Shown one piece after another: positions 53,323 to 61,772 of a stretch of 64,000 nt of DNA. Position 1 is the stretch's first letter, and each line of letters starts with the position of its first letter. The DNA comes from Mycobacterium sp. 852014-50255_SCH5639931 (lineage in GTDB: Bacteria > Actinomycetota > Actinomycetes > Mycobacteriales > Mycobacteriaceae). A program made the translations under genes and the position numbers. The stretch is from positions 62,001 through 126,000 of the forward strand of contig NZ_LZSV01000026.1 of assembly GCF_001665605.1 (NCBI RefSeq). The letters run 5' to 3'. Under the pieces are notes generated by a model. That model saw only the letters and a program-made list of their open reading frames with translations, was not told the origin of the DNA and made no database searches.

Positions 53323-53592
53323 ATGTCTGGTACTGCACGCCCGGCGGGTCACAAGAACCGCGCGACCACGCGAATGCTGGTCTACGCCGCCATCGCCGTC
53401 GGATTGGGGTTGGTGGCAGCGGGCCCCGCAGGCGCCGACCCGAGCCCGTTCAGCACCCTCAGCTGCGGCTGTCCGGAAACGGCGCCGGCCGGCAGCCCGG
53501 CCCGCGGCGACGAGATCACCCGAGGGATCCGGGCAGGCGAGCTCGGCTGGGCGCAGCCCACCCCCCGATACTCGGCCCCGTCGCGTCCCTAG
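53323..53592 (+). CDS. Small secreted Cys-containing protein linked to a two-component system
   Basis: An 89-residue protein that I cannot assign. Residues 17-38 form the hydrophobic core of a signal peptide, with likely cleavage after AGAD. The mature peptide of about 50 residues holds the pattern STLSCGCPETAPAGSPARGD and then EITRGIRAGELGW, with two close cysteines. Its promoter carries the same direct repeat as the response-regulator operon, which implies control by that system; it may be the output or the signal sensed. It is convergent with the decarboxylase gene, two bases away. Confidence 0.72.
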   Translation: MSGTARPAGHKNRATTRMLVYAAIAVGLGLVAAGPAGADPSPFSTLSCGCPETAPAGSPARGDEITRGIRAGELGWAQPTPRYSAPSRP

Positions 53593-53594
53593 CC

Positions 53595-56447
53595 TCAGGC
53601 GCCTTCGCTGACGGCTCGCGCGGTACGGTCACCGTTGCCGGCGCCGTTCATGCCCGAAGCGTCCGACGGCAACTCGAACGAGGGATACGCCGTACCCACC
53701 GCCGCCAGCGCCGCGTTCCGCTGGGCCTCCATCCGCGCCAGCGCCACCTCGGTGAACACCGACAGCCCCAGGTCGGGGTTGTAGCCGTGGATCTCTTTCA
53801 CGTCGAGCTGGGCCAAGAAGTAGATGATCTCCTTGGACACCACCTGACCGGGGACCAAAACCGGGAAGCCCGGCGGGTAGGGCACCACGAACGTGGTGGA
53901 CACCAGCGTCTTGCCCTCCGCCAAACGCCGGCCCGCCATGCCGATCAGGACGTGCTCGCGATCGGACTCCTCGTATCCGGCGTAGAAGGCCGACCGCATG
54001 TCGCCGAAGATGCACGCGTCCACCGGCCGGAAGGCGACGTCGAACTCGCTGAAGTCGGGCAGGTGCGGCAGGTCCTGCGTGATCTCCTCGACGTGACGCT
54101 CCTGCAGCGCCCGGTCGGCGACGCTGGCGGCGTTCTCGGCGCGGTCGAAATCGATTGCCACCCTGCGTAATACATCGAGCAGATAGTGCACGCTCGACCA
54201 TGTCACACCGATGGTGAAGATCAACAGCACGCTGTTGATCGACGTCTTGTTGATCTGGATGCCGAATCGGTCCATCAGGATCTTCTCGCGGAAGTCGTAC
54301 CCGTTCATCCCCGTCTTGCCGACGAACAACGTCACCCGCGTCGCGTCCAGCACGAACTGATCGGACCGCCACGCCTCGTTCCACTCGGCCAGCGCCCCCT
54401 GCCGGACCTCGCGGTAGGAACTCACCGACGACGCCCGGAACTCCTCGGGCACCAGATCGGACTCGTCGAGGATGCGGAACCACTTGCTGATCAACCGGTC
54501 TCGGCGCACCCGGTGGCGGAATACCAGCGCCATGTCGTAGGTCTGCCGGACCAGCTGGAAGCCCTCGATGTCGACCTGCCGGCGCGCCAGGTCCAGCGAC
54601 GCCAGCAGTTGCTGGTTGGGTGACGTCGAGGTGTGGGTCAGGAACGCCTCACCGAACGCATCGCGGGCCAGGGCGTTGAAATCCTGGTCGCGGACGTGGA
54701 TCATCGACGCCTGCCGAAGCGCCGACAGCGACTTGTGCGTCGAATGCGTCGCGTACACGCGGACCCGCGCGCGGGCGGGGTCGGGCAACAGCGGGCGGTC
54801 GACCCACTCCGAGCGGTCGACCCCTTCCATCGACGCCGCCCAATCCCGGTACTCGGCAGCGTATTCCGGCGAAGCCAGCATCCGCTCGAGACGCTCGGCC
54901 GACACCATCGCGGTCCGCTGCCGGGCCCAGGGCACGGCGGTCGCGAACGCGTACCACGCCTCGTCCCACAAGAAGCAGATGTCCGGCTTGATCGCCAGCA
55001 CCTCCTGCATGACCTGCAGCGGGTTGTAGACCACGCCGTCGAAGGTGCAGTTGGTCAGCAGCAGCATGCGCACCCGGTCCAGCTGGCCGGCCGCCTCGAG
55101 ACCCAGCAGCGTCTGCTTGATCGTGCGCAGCGACACCGCCCCGTAGATCGCGAACTGCGGCAACGGATAAGCATCCAGGTACAACGGGTACGCACCCGCC
55201 AGCACCAGCCCGTAGTGATGCGACTTGTGGCAGTTGCGGTCGATCAGCACGATGTCGCCCGGCCGGGTCAGGGACTGGACGACGATCTTGTTGGCGGTGG
55301 ACGTCCCGTTGGTGACGAAATACGTGTGGTCGGAATTCCACGTGTGCGCGGCCTTGTCCATCGCCTTCTTGATGTTGCCGTGCGGGTCGAGCAACGAGTC
55401 CAGGCCGCCGGACGTGGTCGAGGTCTCGGCCATGAAGATGTTGCGGCCGTAGAACTCGCCCATGTCCTGCAACGACTTCGAGTTGAAGATGCTGGCACCT
55501 CGGGCGACGGGCAGCGCGTGGAATTGGCCGACCGGTGCCGCCGCATACGCCCGCAACGCATCGAAAAATGGTGTGGCGTAACGGTTTCGAAGCCCGGCGA
55601 GGACGGTGCTGTGCAGGTCGGTGACATCGTTGAGCCGGTAGAACGTCCGGTCGTAGACGTCGGGCTCGGTGTCATCGCCCGCCGCGATGGACTCGTCGGT
55701 CAGCAGATACAGGTCGATGTGGGGCCGCAACTCCCGGATCCACTCGCCGCACTCCACCCAGTCGTTGGCACGGTCGGGAATGACCCCGTCCGCATCCTCG
55801 TTGGGCCCGAGCAGCGTGTTCATCAGCGGCAGCCGGTCGCGGGAGCGCAGCGGCAGGTCGTCGCGGATGATGGCGGCCTGGATCTCGCCGTTCAGGGCGA
55901 CCGCGGTGATGGCGTCTTCGACGCTGGGCACCACCAGGATCTCGAACTGCACATCGTCGGACGGGTTGCGCAGGTCCCGCAGGCATTCGGCCAGGCAGTC
56001 CGGGGCCGTCGCGGGCGCGTCGTCGGCGAGCAAGACGGTGTAGAACTGCTGCTGTTTGGCCTGGGCTACCAGCTCCTGGTCGGCCAGCGGCGCCGAGGTG
56101 TCGAAAAGCCCTGCGCGGTCGCCGTATTCGCTCAGCAGGCGGACGGCCATGGAAACCTCTTCGGTGAGCCGCACCGTGGACAGGCTCTCGAGGTGCGCGC
56201 GGAACGTCGCCAGGTTCGCCGCCCCCGGATACAGCCAGTACCGCTCGTAGGCGGCGATGCGGTCCATCAGGCGCTTCACCCTGGCCACGTCGTGGGTCTT
56301 GTCGAGCCCGGCCAGGTCGACCTCGGCGAGGTGGCGGCACGCGTCGTCGAGCAGATTCCACGTGTCGACGCGGGCGTAGGACGGGTTGGCCACCGCCGCC
56401 AGCGCGGAGACGCGGAGTCGTCGCGGCTGGGTGGTGTATCGAGTCAT
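53595..56447 (-). CDS. PLP-dependent Orn/Lys/Arg decarboxylase (Rv2531c-like)
   Basis: A 950-residue protein orthologous to Mtb Rv2531c, annotated there as a probable amino acid decarboxylase. The N-terminal 300 residues include a wing-type domain, longer than in E. coli enzymes. The PLP core follows: TNGTSTANKIVVQ, the aspartate in CFLWDEAWYAFA and the Schiff-base lysine near residue 572 in THSTHKSLSALRQ. The C-terminal domain starts near residue 780. The product would be a polyamine precursor such as cadaverine, putrescine or agmatine; the substrate is not decided by sequence. The ATG at 56447 is chosen over an upstream GTG at 56483. Confidence 0.92.
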   Translation of the reverse strand: MTRYTTQPRRLRVSALAAVANPSYARVDTWNLLDDACRHLAEVDLAGLDKTHDVARVKRLMDRIAAYERYWLYPGAANLATFRAHLESLSTVRLTEEVSMAVRLLSEYGDRAGLFDTSAPLADQELVAQAKQQQFYTVLLADDAPATAPDCLAECLRDLRNPSDDVQFEILVVPSVEDAITAVALNGEIQAAIIRDDLPLRSRDRLPLMNTLLGPNEDADGVIPDRANDWVECGEWIRELRPHIDLYLLTDESIAAGDDTEPDVYDRTFYRLNDVTDLHSTVLAGLRNRYATPFFDALRAYAAAPVGQFHALPVARGASIFNSKSLQDMGEFYGRNIFMAETSTTSGGLDSLLDPHGNIKKAMDKAAHTWNSDHTYFVTNGTSTANKIVVQSLTRPGDIVLIDRNCHKSHHYGLVLAGAYPLYLDAYPLPQFAIYGAVSLRTIKQTLLGLEAAGQLDRVRMLLLTNCTFDGVVYNPLQVMQEVLAIKPDICFLWDEAWYAFATAVPWARQRTAMVSAERLERMLASPEYAAEYRDWAASMEGVDRSEWVDRPLLPDPARARVRVYATHSTHKSLSALRQASMIHVRDQDFNALARDAFGEAFLTHTSTSPNQQLLASLDLARRQVDIEGFQLVRQTYDMALVFRHRVRRDRLISKWFRILDESDLVPEEFRASSVSSYREVRQGALAEWNEAWRSDQFVLDATRVTLFVGKTGMNGYDFREKILMDRFGIQINKTSINSVLLIFTIGVTWSSVHYLLDVLRRVAIDFDRAENAASVADRALQERHVEEITQDLPHLPDFSEFDVAFRPVDACIFGDMRSAFYAGYEESDREHVLIGMAGRRLAEGKTLVSTTFVVPYPPGFPVLVPGQVVSKEIIYFLAQLDVKEIHGYNPDLGLSVFTEVALARMEAQRNAALAAVGTAYPSFELPSDASGMNGAGNGDRTARAVSEGA

Positions 56448-56524
56448 GACCTCACCTGTTTTCTGAGCGACTTGTATTCTCACCCCGCCGCGCGGCCCAC
56501 GTGATCGTTTCGCGTGAGCTCTCC

Positions 56525-56923
56525 TCAGCTGTTCAGCTCGTCGTCATCCTCGTCAGCGTCCACGATGCGCCTGTTGACGCGCGTGCTGTCCACCCAGCGC
56601 AGTACCGGAAGGTCCCAGCGGCGGGCCGGCAACTCGGTGACGTCGGACAGCGATCGCACCACGGCCTGGGTCAGGCCCATGATCGCGGCCATCACGGGCA
56701 GCAGCGGCTGCAGCGGCCTCGCGGCGGTGCGAACCGTGCTGATGCGGCGGGCCACGATCAGCCGCTCGACGCAGTGATACAGCCAGGCGCCCACCGCGAG
56801 CGCGTAGATCGACAGCGCCGACGCGACGATGGTCCAGCCGAAGGCGGCGCAGACCACGGCACCCAGCACCACCGTCGCGGCCAGCAACCCCGCGACGACG
56901 GCGCGCAGCTCCAGCCGGGTCAC
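56525..56923 (-). CDS. Two-helix membrane protein (Rv2532c-like)
   Basis: A 132-residue protein of unknown function. Two adjacent transmembrane helices (about residues 7-30 and 32-52) are followed by a soluble tail with an acidic end (DADEDDDELNS). The GTG start overlaps the nusB stop as GTGA, so it is expressed with efp and nusB. The acidic tail could contact ribosome or transcription partners, but this is speculation. Confidence 0.83.
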   Translation of the reverse strand: MTRLELRAVVAGLLAATVVLGAVVCAAFGWTIVASALSIYALAVGAWLYHCVERLIVARRISTVRTAARPLQPLLPVMAAIMGLTQAVVRSLSDVTELPARRWDLPVLRWVDSTRVNRRIVDADEDDDELNS

Positions 56924-57417
56924 GCCTGGCGTTCCTCGGTTTCCGGCGCGGCCGCCGCACTCGAACGCACCGCGGCGGCGGCCGCCCGGATCTGCGGCGT
57001 CACCAGCATGACCTGGCCCAGCACGCCGTTGACGAAGGCCGGCGAGTCGTCGGTGGACAGCTCCTTGGCCAGCTGCACGGCCTCGTCCACGGCGACCGGC
57101 TCCGGGACGTCGTCGGCGTAGAGCAGCTCCCACACCGCGACCCGCAGGATGGCGCGGTCGACGGCGGGCAGCCGGTCCAGCGTCCAGCCCTGCAGGTGCG
57201 AGCTGATCAGGTCGTCGATGTGGGCGGCGTGTTCCCCGACCCCCCGGGCGGCCGCGACCGTGTACGGCTGCAACGGCGCCACCTCCGAGTTCGCCGCGGC
57301 CAGCGCGGCGCGCCCGTCGGCGACCTCGGCCGGGCCCAGCCCGCGGGCCTCGGCCTCGAACAAGAGGTCGACGGCACGCTTGCGGGCCTGATGGCGCCCC
57401 CTGACGGGCCTGCTCAC
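56920..57417 (-). CDS. nusB: Transcription antitermination protein NusB
   Basis: A 165-residue all-helical protein (Mtb Rv2533c) that binds boxA RNA with NusE for rRNA antitermination. The family motifs are GRHQARKRAVDLLFEAEARG near the N-terminus, RLPAVDRAILRVAVWELLY and VAVDEAVQLAKELSTDDSPAFVNGVL (shown here in part as the two central helices). The GTG at 57417 overlaps the efp stop as GTGA. The short Ala/Glu-rich tail is typical of mycobacteria. Confidence 0.96.
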   Translation of the reverse strand: MSRPVRGRHQARKRAVDLLFEAEARGLGPAEVADGRAALAAANSEVAPLQPYTVAAARGVGEHAAHIDDLISSHLQGWTLDRLPAVDRAILRVAVWELLYADDVPEPVAVDEAVQLAKELSTDDSPAFVNGVLGQVMLVTPQIRAAAAAVRSSAAAAPETEERQA

Positions 57418-57977
57418 GCGTTGACGCGCCCCAAATAGCTGCCGTCGCGCGTGTCCACCTTCAGCTTGTCGCCGGTGTTGATGAACAGCGGCACCTGAAT
57501 CTCCGCCCCGGTCTCCACGGTGGCGGGTTTGGTGCCGGCGCTGGACCGGTCGCCCTGCAGGCCCGGCTCGGTGTGGGTGACCTCCATCTCGACCGACACC
57601 GGCAGCTCGAGGTAGAGCGGGGCCCCGTTGTGGAACGCCACCTGCACCGGCAGGCCCTCCAGCAGGAACCGGGCGGCGTCGCCGACCAGCGACTCCGGCA
57701 GCGGGTGCTGCTCGTAGTCCTGGCTGTCCATGAACACGAAGTCCGAGCCGTCGCGGTACAGGTACGTGGCGTCGCGCCGGTCGACGGTGGCTGTCTCCAC
57801 CTTCACGCCGGCGTTGTACGTCTTGTCGACGACCTTGCCGGAAAGCACATTCTTCAGCTTGGTGCGCACGAAGGCCGGACCCTTGCCCGGTTTGACGTGC
57901 TGGAACTCGACGATCTGCCAAAGCTGGCCGTCGATCACCAGCACCAGTCCGTTCTTGAAATCGGCGGTGCTTGCCAC
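57414..57977 (-). CDS. efp: Translation elongation factor P
   Basis: A 187-residue EF-P (Mtb Rv2534c), which relieves ribosome stalling at proline runs. The three-domain pattern is complete: the tip loop KPGKGPAFVRTKLKN near residues 30-44, EVTHTEPGLQGDRSSAG near 132 and the C-terminal signature GDKLKVDTRDGSYLGR. The loop residue that is modified in other bacteria lies at KPGKG. The GTG start has AGGAGA upstream. A leader of about 55 bases with a strong palindrome precedes it. Confidence 0.97.
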   Translation of the reverse strand: MASTADFKNGLVLVIDGQLWQIVEFQHVKPGKGPAFVRTKLKNVLSGKVVDKTYNAGVKVETATVDRRDATYLYRDGSDFVFMDSQDYEQHPLPESLVGDAARFLLEGLPVQVAFHNGAPLYLELPVSVEMEVTHTEPGLQGDRSSAGTKPATVETGAEIQVPLFINTGDKLKVDTRDGSYLGRVNA

Positions 57978-58002
57978 GGTTCGGTGTATCTCCTAGAGGA
58001 TG

Positions 58003-58044
58003 GACAGTCGTTCGCGAACTGTCTGCAATTTGTCCGTCAGTCTA
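58003..58044 (-). promoter_or_regulatory. efp promoter (TAGACT) and palindromic leader
   Basis: On the minus strand the -10 hexamer TAGACT (58039-58044) predicts a start near 58032. The leader then contains GACAGT/ACTGTC arms (58003-58008 and 58018-58023) around GTTCGCGAAC, a perfect 10-bp palindrome (58010-58019). It could be an operator or an mRNA hairpin upstream of the ribosome site. Confidence 0.45.
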
Positions 58045-58097
58045 AAGCGCGACGCGGCCGACGCCCCCGCGTCGGGTGGCGGCGGGAAGCTCCCGCG

Positions 58098-58319
58098 TTA
58101 GGGGCCGGCCTCGGCCGGCTCGCTCGGCGAAGGCCGCAGCCGCTTGATCATCGTCAAGAAGGGGACGTTGAGCTTTCTCCCGCCGGAAAACGGCACCGGG
58201 ACGGGGAAATACACGATGTCGATCTCTAGCCGCAGCTCCCGCAGGGGCTGGGCGCTCAGCTCCCACCGAAAATCCCGCAAGCGCGCCAGCCGACGCTCGA
58301 TTGGCTCCACCCCATTCAC
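58098..58319 (-). CDS. Small hypothetical protein between efp and pepQ
   Basis: A 73-residue open frame that I do not recognise. The third codon positions are strongly G/C (roughly 80 percent by eye), as in real genes of this genome, and the composition is protein-like (ELRLEIDIVYFPVPVPFSGG). The start is GTG. It lies in the 392-base gap between pepQ and efp on their strand. No such gene is present between the Mtb orthologues as I recall them, so it may be lineage-specific or a decayed remnant. Confidence 0.45.
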   Translation of the reverse strand: MNGVEPIERRLARLRDFRWELSAQPLRELRLEIDIVYFPVPVPFSGGRKLNVPFLTMIKRLRPSPSEPAEAGP

Positions 58320-58369
58320 GCCACCCGACTTTACCCCCGGCCGCCAGGCCTCCGAACCGCGCGGTTCGG

Positions 58370-59488
58370 CTAGGCCAGAACCGCCAACTCCTTCGGAAAC
58401 CGGGTGAGCAACTCCGGCGCCTGCCCGCGGGTCGCCGCCGCGTCGCCGGGCACGACCAGGGTGTCCTCGATGCGCACGCCGCCGCGGCCCGGCAGGTAGA
58501 CGCCCGGCTCGACGGTCACCACCGAACCGGCCAGCAACGTGCCGGTGGACGTGGCGCCGATCCCCGGCGCCTCATGGATCTGCAACCCCACGCCGTGCCC
58601 CAGCCCGTGGCCGAACTGCTCGCCGTAGCCCGCGTCGACGATCAGCTGGCGCGCCGCGCCGTCGACCTCGCGCAGGTTGGCGCCCGCCCGCAACGCCTCC
58701 CGCCCGGCCCGCTGGGCGTCGGCGACCAGCTGATAGATCTCCAGCTGCCAGTCGGCGGCCTTGCCGAGCACGAAGGTGCGGGTCATGTCGGAGTGATAGC
58801 CGGCCACCAGCGCGCCGAAGTCGATCTTCACGAAGTCTCCGGCCGCCAGCGCGGCGTCGGTGGGACGGTGATGCGGGATCGCCGAATTCGGCCCGGCGGC
58901 CACGATGGTCTCGAACGAGATCGCGTCGGCGCCGTGGTCGAGCATCAGCGCCTCGAGCTCCCGGCTCACCTCACGCTCGGACCGGCCGGGCCGCAGGCCG
59001 CCCCGCTCCACCAGGGTGGCGAGGGCGGCGTCGGCCGCCTCGCAGGCCAGCCGCAGCAGCGCCACCTCACCGTCGTCCTTGACCTCGCGCAGCGCCTCGA
59101 CGGTCCCGGCGGCCCGCACCAGCTCGGTGGCCGCCTTGCGCTCGCCGAGCTCGCTGGTCAGGACGTCGAAGGCGTCGACGGTCACCACGTTGCTTTCGAA
59201 GCCCAGCTTCTCGACGCCGTCCTCGGCGGCCCGGCCGACCAGGTAGCGCCCGAGGGCGCGTTCGATGGCGATCTCGAGTCCGGGCGCCTGCTCCGCGGCC
59301 TGGGTGCGATACCGGCCGTCGGTGGCCAGCACCGGGCCGCGATCGTCGGCGAAAACCAGCAACGCGCCGTTCGAGCCGGTGAACCCGGATAGGTAGCGCA
59401 CGTTGTTCAGGTCGCTGACCAGCAGCGCGTCCAGTCCGCCGGCTCGAATTTGCGCCTTCAGGTTGTCCCGGCGCTGAGAATGTGTCAC
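58370..59488 (-). CDS. pepQ: Xaa-Pro dipeptidase/aminopeptidase PepQ
   Basis: A 372-residue M24 metallopeptidase (Mtb Rv2535c) cleaving X-Pro bonds in the cytosol; its loss confers low-level drug tolerance in Mtb. The N-terminal creatinase-like domain covers about 1-135. Metal ligands are visible as VKIDFGALVAGYHSDMTRTF (two Asp), GHGVGLQIHEAPG (His, Glu) and VTVEPGVYLPG (Glu). The GTG start follows a TACCGT hexamer by eight bases on its strand. It is divergent from the membrane protein gene at 59522. Confidence 0.95.
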   Translation of the reverse strand: MTHSQRRDNLKAQIRAGGLDALLVSDLNNVRYLSGFTGSNGALLVFADDRGPVLATDGRYRTQAAEQAPGLEIAIERALGRYLVGRAAEDGVEKLGFESNVVTVDAFDVLTSELGERKAATELVRAAGTVEALREVKDDGEVALLRLACEAADAALATLVERGGLRPGRSEREVSRELEALMLDHGADAISFETIVAAGPNSAIPHHRPTDAALAAGDFVKIDFGALVAGYHSDMTRTFVLGKAADWQLEIYQLVADAQRAGREALRAGANLREVDGAARQLIVDAGYGEQFGHGLGHGVGLQIHEAPGIGATSTGTLLAGSVVTVEPGVYLPGRGGVRIEDTLVVPGDAAATRGQAPELLTRFPKELAVLA

Positions 59489-59496
59489 GACCCTTG

Positions 59497-59513
59497 ACGG
59501 TACTCGCTACGCT
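59497..59513. promoter_or_regulatory. Overlapping divergent -10 elements of pepQ and the Rv2536-like gene
   Basis: TACCGT on the minus strand (59497-59502) and TACGCT on the plus strand (59508-59513) each lie eight bases before their start codon. Predicted starts leave leaders of only one or two bases. The two promoters face apart within 17 bases, so polymerases would compete. Confidence 0.45.
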
Positions 59514-59521
59514 GATTGCCC

Positions 59522-60253
59522 ATGAGGTCCTGGATGCTGCGCGGATTGGTCTACGCCGCGGCAATGGTAATCGTTCGCTTGTTCCAAGGCGCGTTGATAA
59601 ACGCATGGCAGACGCAGGCCGGGCTTTTTAGCGTGGTGCTGCTGCTTTTGTTCATCATCGGCGTGGTCGTTTGGGGGGTATTCGACGGCCGGGCCGACGC
59701 CCACGCGAACCGGGACCCGGACCGGCGCCGCGATCTGGCGATGACCTGGCTGCTGGCCGGCCTGGTGGCCGGCGTCCTATCCGGCGCCGTCTCCTGGCTC
59801 ATCGCGCTGGTGTACAAGGGTCTCTACACCGGTGGCCTGATCAACGAGCTGACCACGTTCGCGGCGTTCACCGCGCTCTGCGTGTTCCTGCCCGGGATCA
59901 TCGGCGTAACCATCGGCCGCTGGCGGGTGGACCGGCAGTACGAGAAGGAGCCGGAGAAGCGCCACGGCCTTGGCGACAGGGAAGGGCGGGACAGCGACAC
60001 TGACGTGTTCTCGGCGGTGCGCGGTGACGACGCGCCGACCGGGGAGATACCCACGGCTGGAGCGCGGCACGAGGAGCGGACCGCGGCGGTCGCCACGGCC
60101 GAGCGTGAGGCGCCCACAGAAACGGTGGGCACCACCGAGCGTGAGGCGCCCACCGAAACGATCCCCAAGACCGAGGCCGAGCCCAAAACCGAGGTGATCC
60201 GCAAGGCCGGCGACGAGCCCACCACGCCGGGCAACGCGCCCGGCAGGGGCTAA
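59522..60253 (+). CDS. Membrane protein with Thr/Glu-rich repeat tail (Rv2536-like)
   Basis: A 243-residue protein orthologous to Mtb Rv2536, function unknown. The first 145 residues carry about four hydrophobic helices including MVIVRLFQGALINAWQT and VVLLLLFIIGVVVWGV, with basic cytosolic loops. The tail from about residue 150 is hydrophilic, with a 12-residue repeat EREAPTETxxxT in two good copies and a third degenerate one, encoded by 36-bp tandem DNA repeats at 60101-60172. A Thr-rich tail of this kind could be a phosphorylation target. Its TAA stop overlaps the aroQ stop. Confidence 0.88.
   Translation: MRSWMLRGLVYAAAMVIVRLFQGALINAWQTQAGLFSVVLLLLFIIGVVVWGVFDGRADAHANRDPDRRRDLAMTWLLAGLVAGVLSGAVSWLIALVYKGLYTGGLINELTTFAAFTALCVFLPGIIGVTIGRWRVDRQYEKEPEKRHGLGDREGRDSDTDVFSAVRGDDAPTGEIPTAGARHEERTAAVATAEREAPTETVGTTEREAPTETIPKTEAEPKTEVIRKAGDEPTTPGNAPGRG
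60101..60172 (+). repeat. 36-bp tandem repeat inside the Rv2536-like gene
   Basis: GAGCGTGAGGCGCCCAC begins at 60101 and again at 60137, giving two 36-bp units. The unit is twelve codons, so copy-number change would keep the frame. A third, diverged unit follows (EAEPKTEVIRKA). Confidence 0.7.
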
Positions 60254-60690
60254 CCCTTGGCGGCTTCGGCCAGGTAGCGCAGGGCGAGCAGGTAGCCCTG
60301 GATTCCCAGCCCGACGATCACCCCCGTCGCGACCGGGCTGAGGTACGAGTGCCGCCGAAAGTCTTCGCGGGCATGCACATTGGAGATGTGCACCTCGATC
60401 AGGGGCGCGCGCAACTCGGCGCACGCGTCGCGCAGCGCGACCGACGTGTGGGTTAGCCCGCCGGCATTGAGGATCACCGGTTCGCCCGCGTCGGCGGCCG
60501 AATGGATCCAGTCCAGCAGTTGGGCTTCGTTGTCGCTCTGGCGCACAACGGCTTTCAGGCCGAGCGCGGCGGCCTCCCGCTCGATGAGCTCGGCCAGTTG
60601 GTCGTGCGTGGTGTCCCCGTACACCTCGGGCTCGCGGCGGCCCAGCCGGCCGAGGTTCGGGCCATTGATGACGTTGACGGTGGTGCTCAT
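60250..60690 (-). CDS. aroQ: 3-dehydroquinate dehydratase, type II
   Basis: A 146-residue dehydratase (Mtb Rv2537c, aroD), third step of the shikimate pathway. The conserved N-terminal NVINGPNLGRLGRREPEVYG contains the catalytic loop with Arg and Tyr, and AGGLTHTSVALRDA, EVHISNVHAREDFRRHSYLS supply substrate contacts and the catalytic His. The ATG overlaps the aroB stop as TGATG. It is the last of aroC-aroK-aroB-aroQ. Confidence 0.96.
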   Translation of the reverse strand: MSTTVNVINGPNLGRLGRREPEVYGDTTHDQLAELIEREAAALGLKAVVRQSDNEAQLLDWIHSAADAGEPVILNAGGLTHTSVALRDACAELRAPLIEVHISNVHAREDFRRHSYLSPVATGVIVGLGIQGYLLALRYLAEAAKG

Positions 60691-61772
60691 CAGGCGTCCT
60701 CTCCGTCGGACAGCCCCGCGTATGCCGCCGCCAGCAGCGACGGGTCGGGGCCGGCCAGCCGCCCCGGCTTGGCCAGCCCGTCGAGCACCACGAACCTCAG
60801 CACCCCGGCGCGCGACTTCTTGTCCTGGGCCATGTATTCCAGCAGTTGCGGCAACGCCTCGGCGTCGTAACCGACCGGCAGGCCGAGCGCCGACAGGACG
60901 GTGCGATGGCGCTGCGCGGTCGCGTCGTCGAGCCGGCCGGCGAGCCTGGCCAGTTCCGCGGCGAACACCAGGCCCACCGACACCGCGGCGCCGTGCCGCC
61001 ACTCGTAGCGCTCCCTGCGCTCGATCGCATGCGCCAATGTGTGGCCGTAGTTCAGGATTTCGCGCAGCTCCGACTCCTTCTCGTCGGCGGCGACGACCTC
61101 CGCCTTGACGGCGATCGAGCGCCGGATCAGCTCCGGAAGCACGTCACCCGCGGGGTCCACGGCGGCCTGCGGGTCGGCCTCGATGAGATCGAGGATCACC
61201 GGGTCGGCGATGAAGCCGGCCTTGACCACCTCGGCCATCCCGGCGACGAGTTCGTTGTGCGGCAACGTTTCCAGGGTCGCCAGGTCGACCAGCACCGCCA
61301 GCGGCTGATGGAACGCGCCCACCAGGTTCTTGCCCGCGTCGGTGTTGATGCCCGTCTTGCCGCCGACGGCCGCGTCGACCATGCCGAGCAACGTGGTGGG
61401 GATGTGGACGATGTCGACGCCGCGCAGCCAGGTGGCCGCCGCGAACCCCGCGACGTCGGTGGCGGCGCCGCCGCCGAGGCTGACCAACGCGTCTTTGCGG
61501 TCAATCCCGATGCGGCCCAAGACTTCCCAGAGGAAGCCCACGACGGGCAAATCCTTTCCAGCCTCGGCGTCCGGGATTTCGATGCGGTGCGCGTCAACGC
61601 CCTTGTCCGCCAAGCGGCTTCGGATCGCTTCGGCGGTTTGCGCGAGCGCCGGTTGGTGCACGATGGCCACCCGGTGCCGGTCGCAGAGCAGTTCGACCAG
61701 CTGGTCGCCCAGGTCGGTGCCGATGATCACCGGGTAGGGCGGGTCGACGGCCACCTGCACGGTGTGGGTCAT
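60690..61772 (-). CDS. aroB: 3-dehydroquinate synthase
   Basis: A 360-residue NAD- and zinc-dependent enzyme (Mtb Rv2538c), second step of the shikimate pathway. Diagnostic motifs are SLGGGAATDVAGFAAATWLRG near residue 98, IPTTLLGMVDAAVGGKTGIN near 128 and the metal ligands in EILNYGHTLAHAIE near 245. The ATG at 61772 overlaps the aroK stop as ATGA. Confidence 0.97.
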   Translation of the reverse strand: MTHTVQVAVDPPYPVIIGTDLGDQLVELLCDRHRVAIVHQPALAQTAEAIRSRLADKGVDAHRIEIPDAEAGKDLPVVGFLWEVLGRIGIDRKDALVSLGGGAATDVAGFAAATWLRGVDIVHIPTTLLGMVDAAVGGKTGINTDAGKNLVGAFHQPLAVLVDLATLETLPHNELVAGMAEVVKAGFIADPVILDLIEADPQAAVDPAGDVLPELIRRSIAVKAEVVAADEKESELREILNYGHTLAHAIERRERYEWRHGAAVSVGLVFAAELARLAGRLDDATAQRHRTVLSALGLPVGYDAEALPQLLEYMAQDKKSRAGVLRFVVLDGLAKPGRLAGPDPSLLAAAYAGLSDGEDA

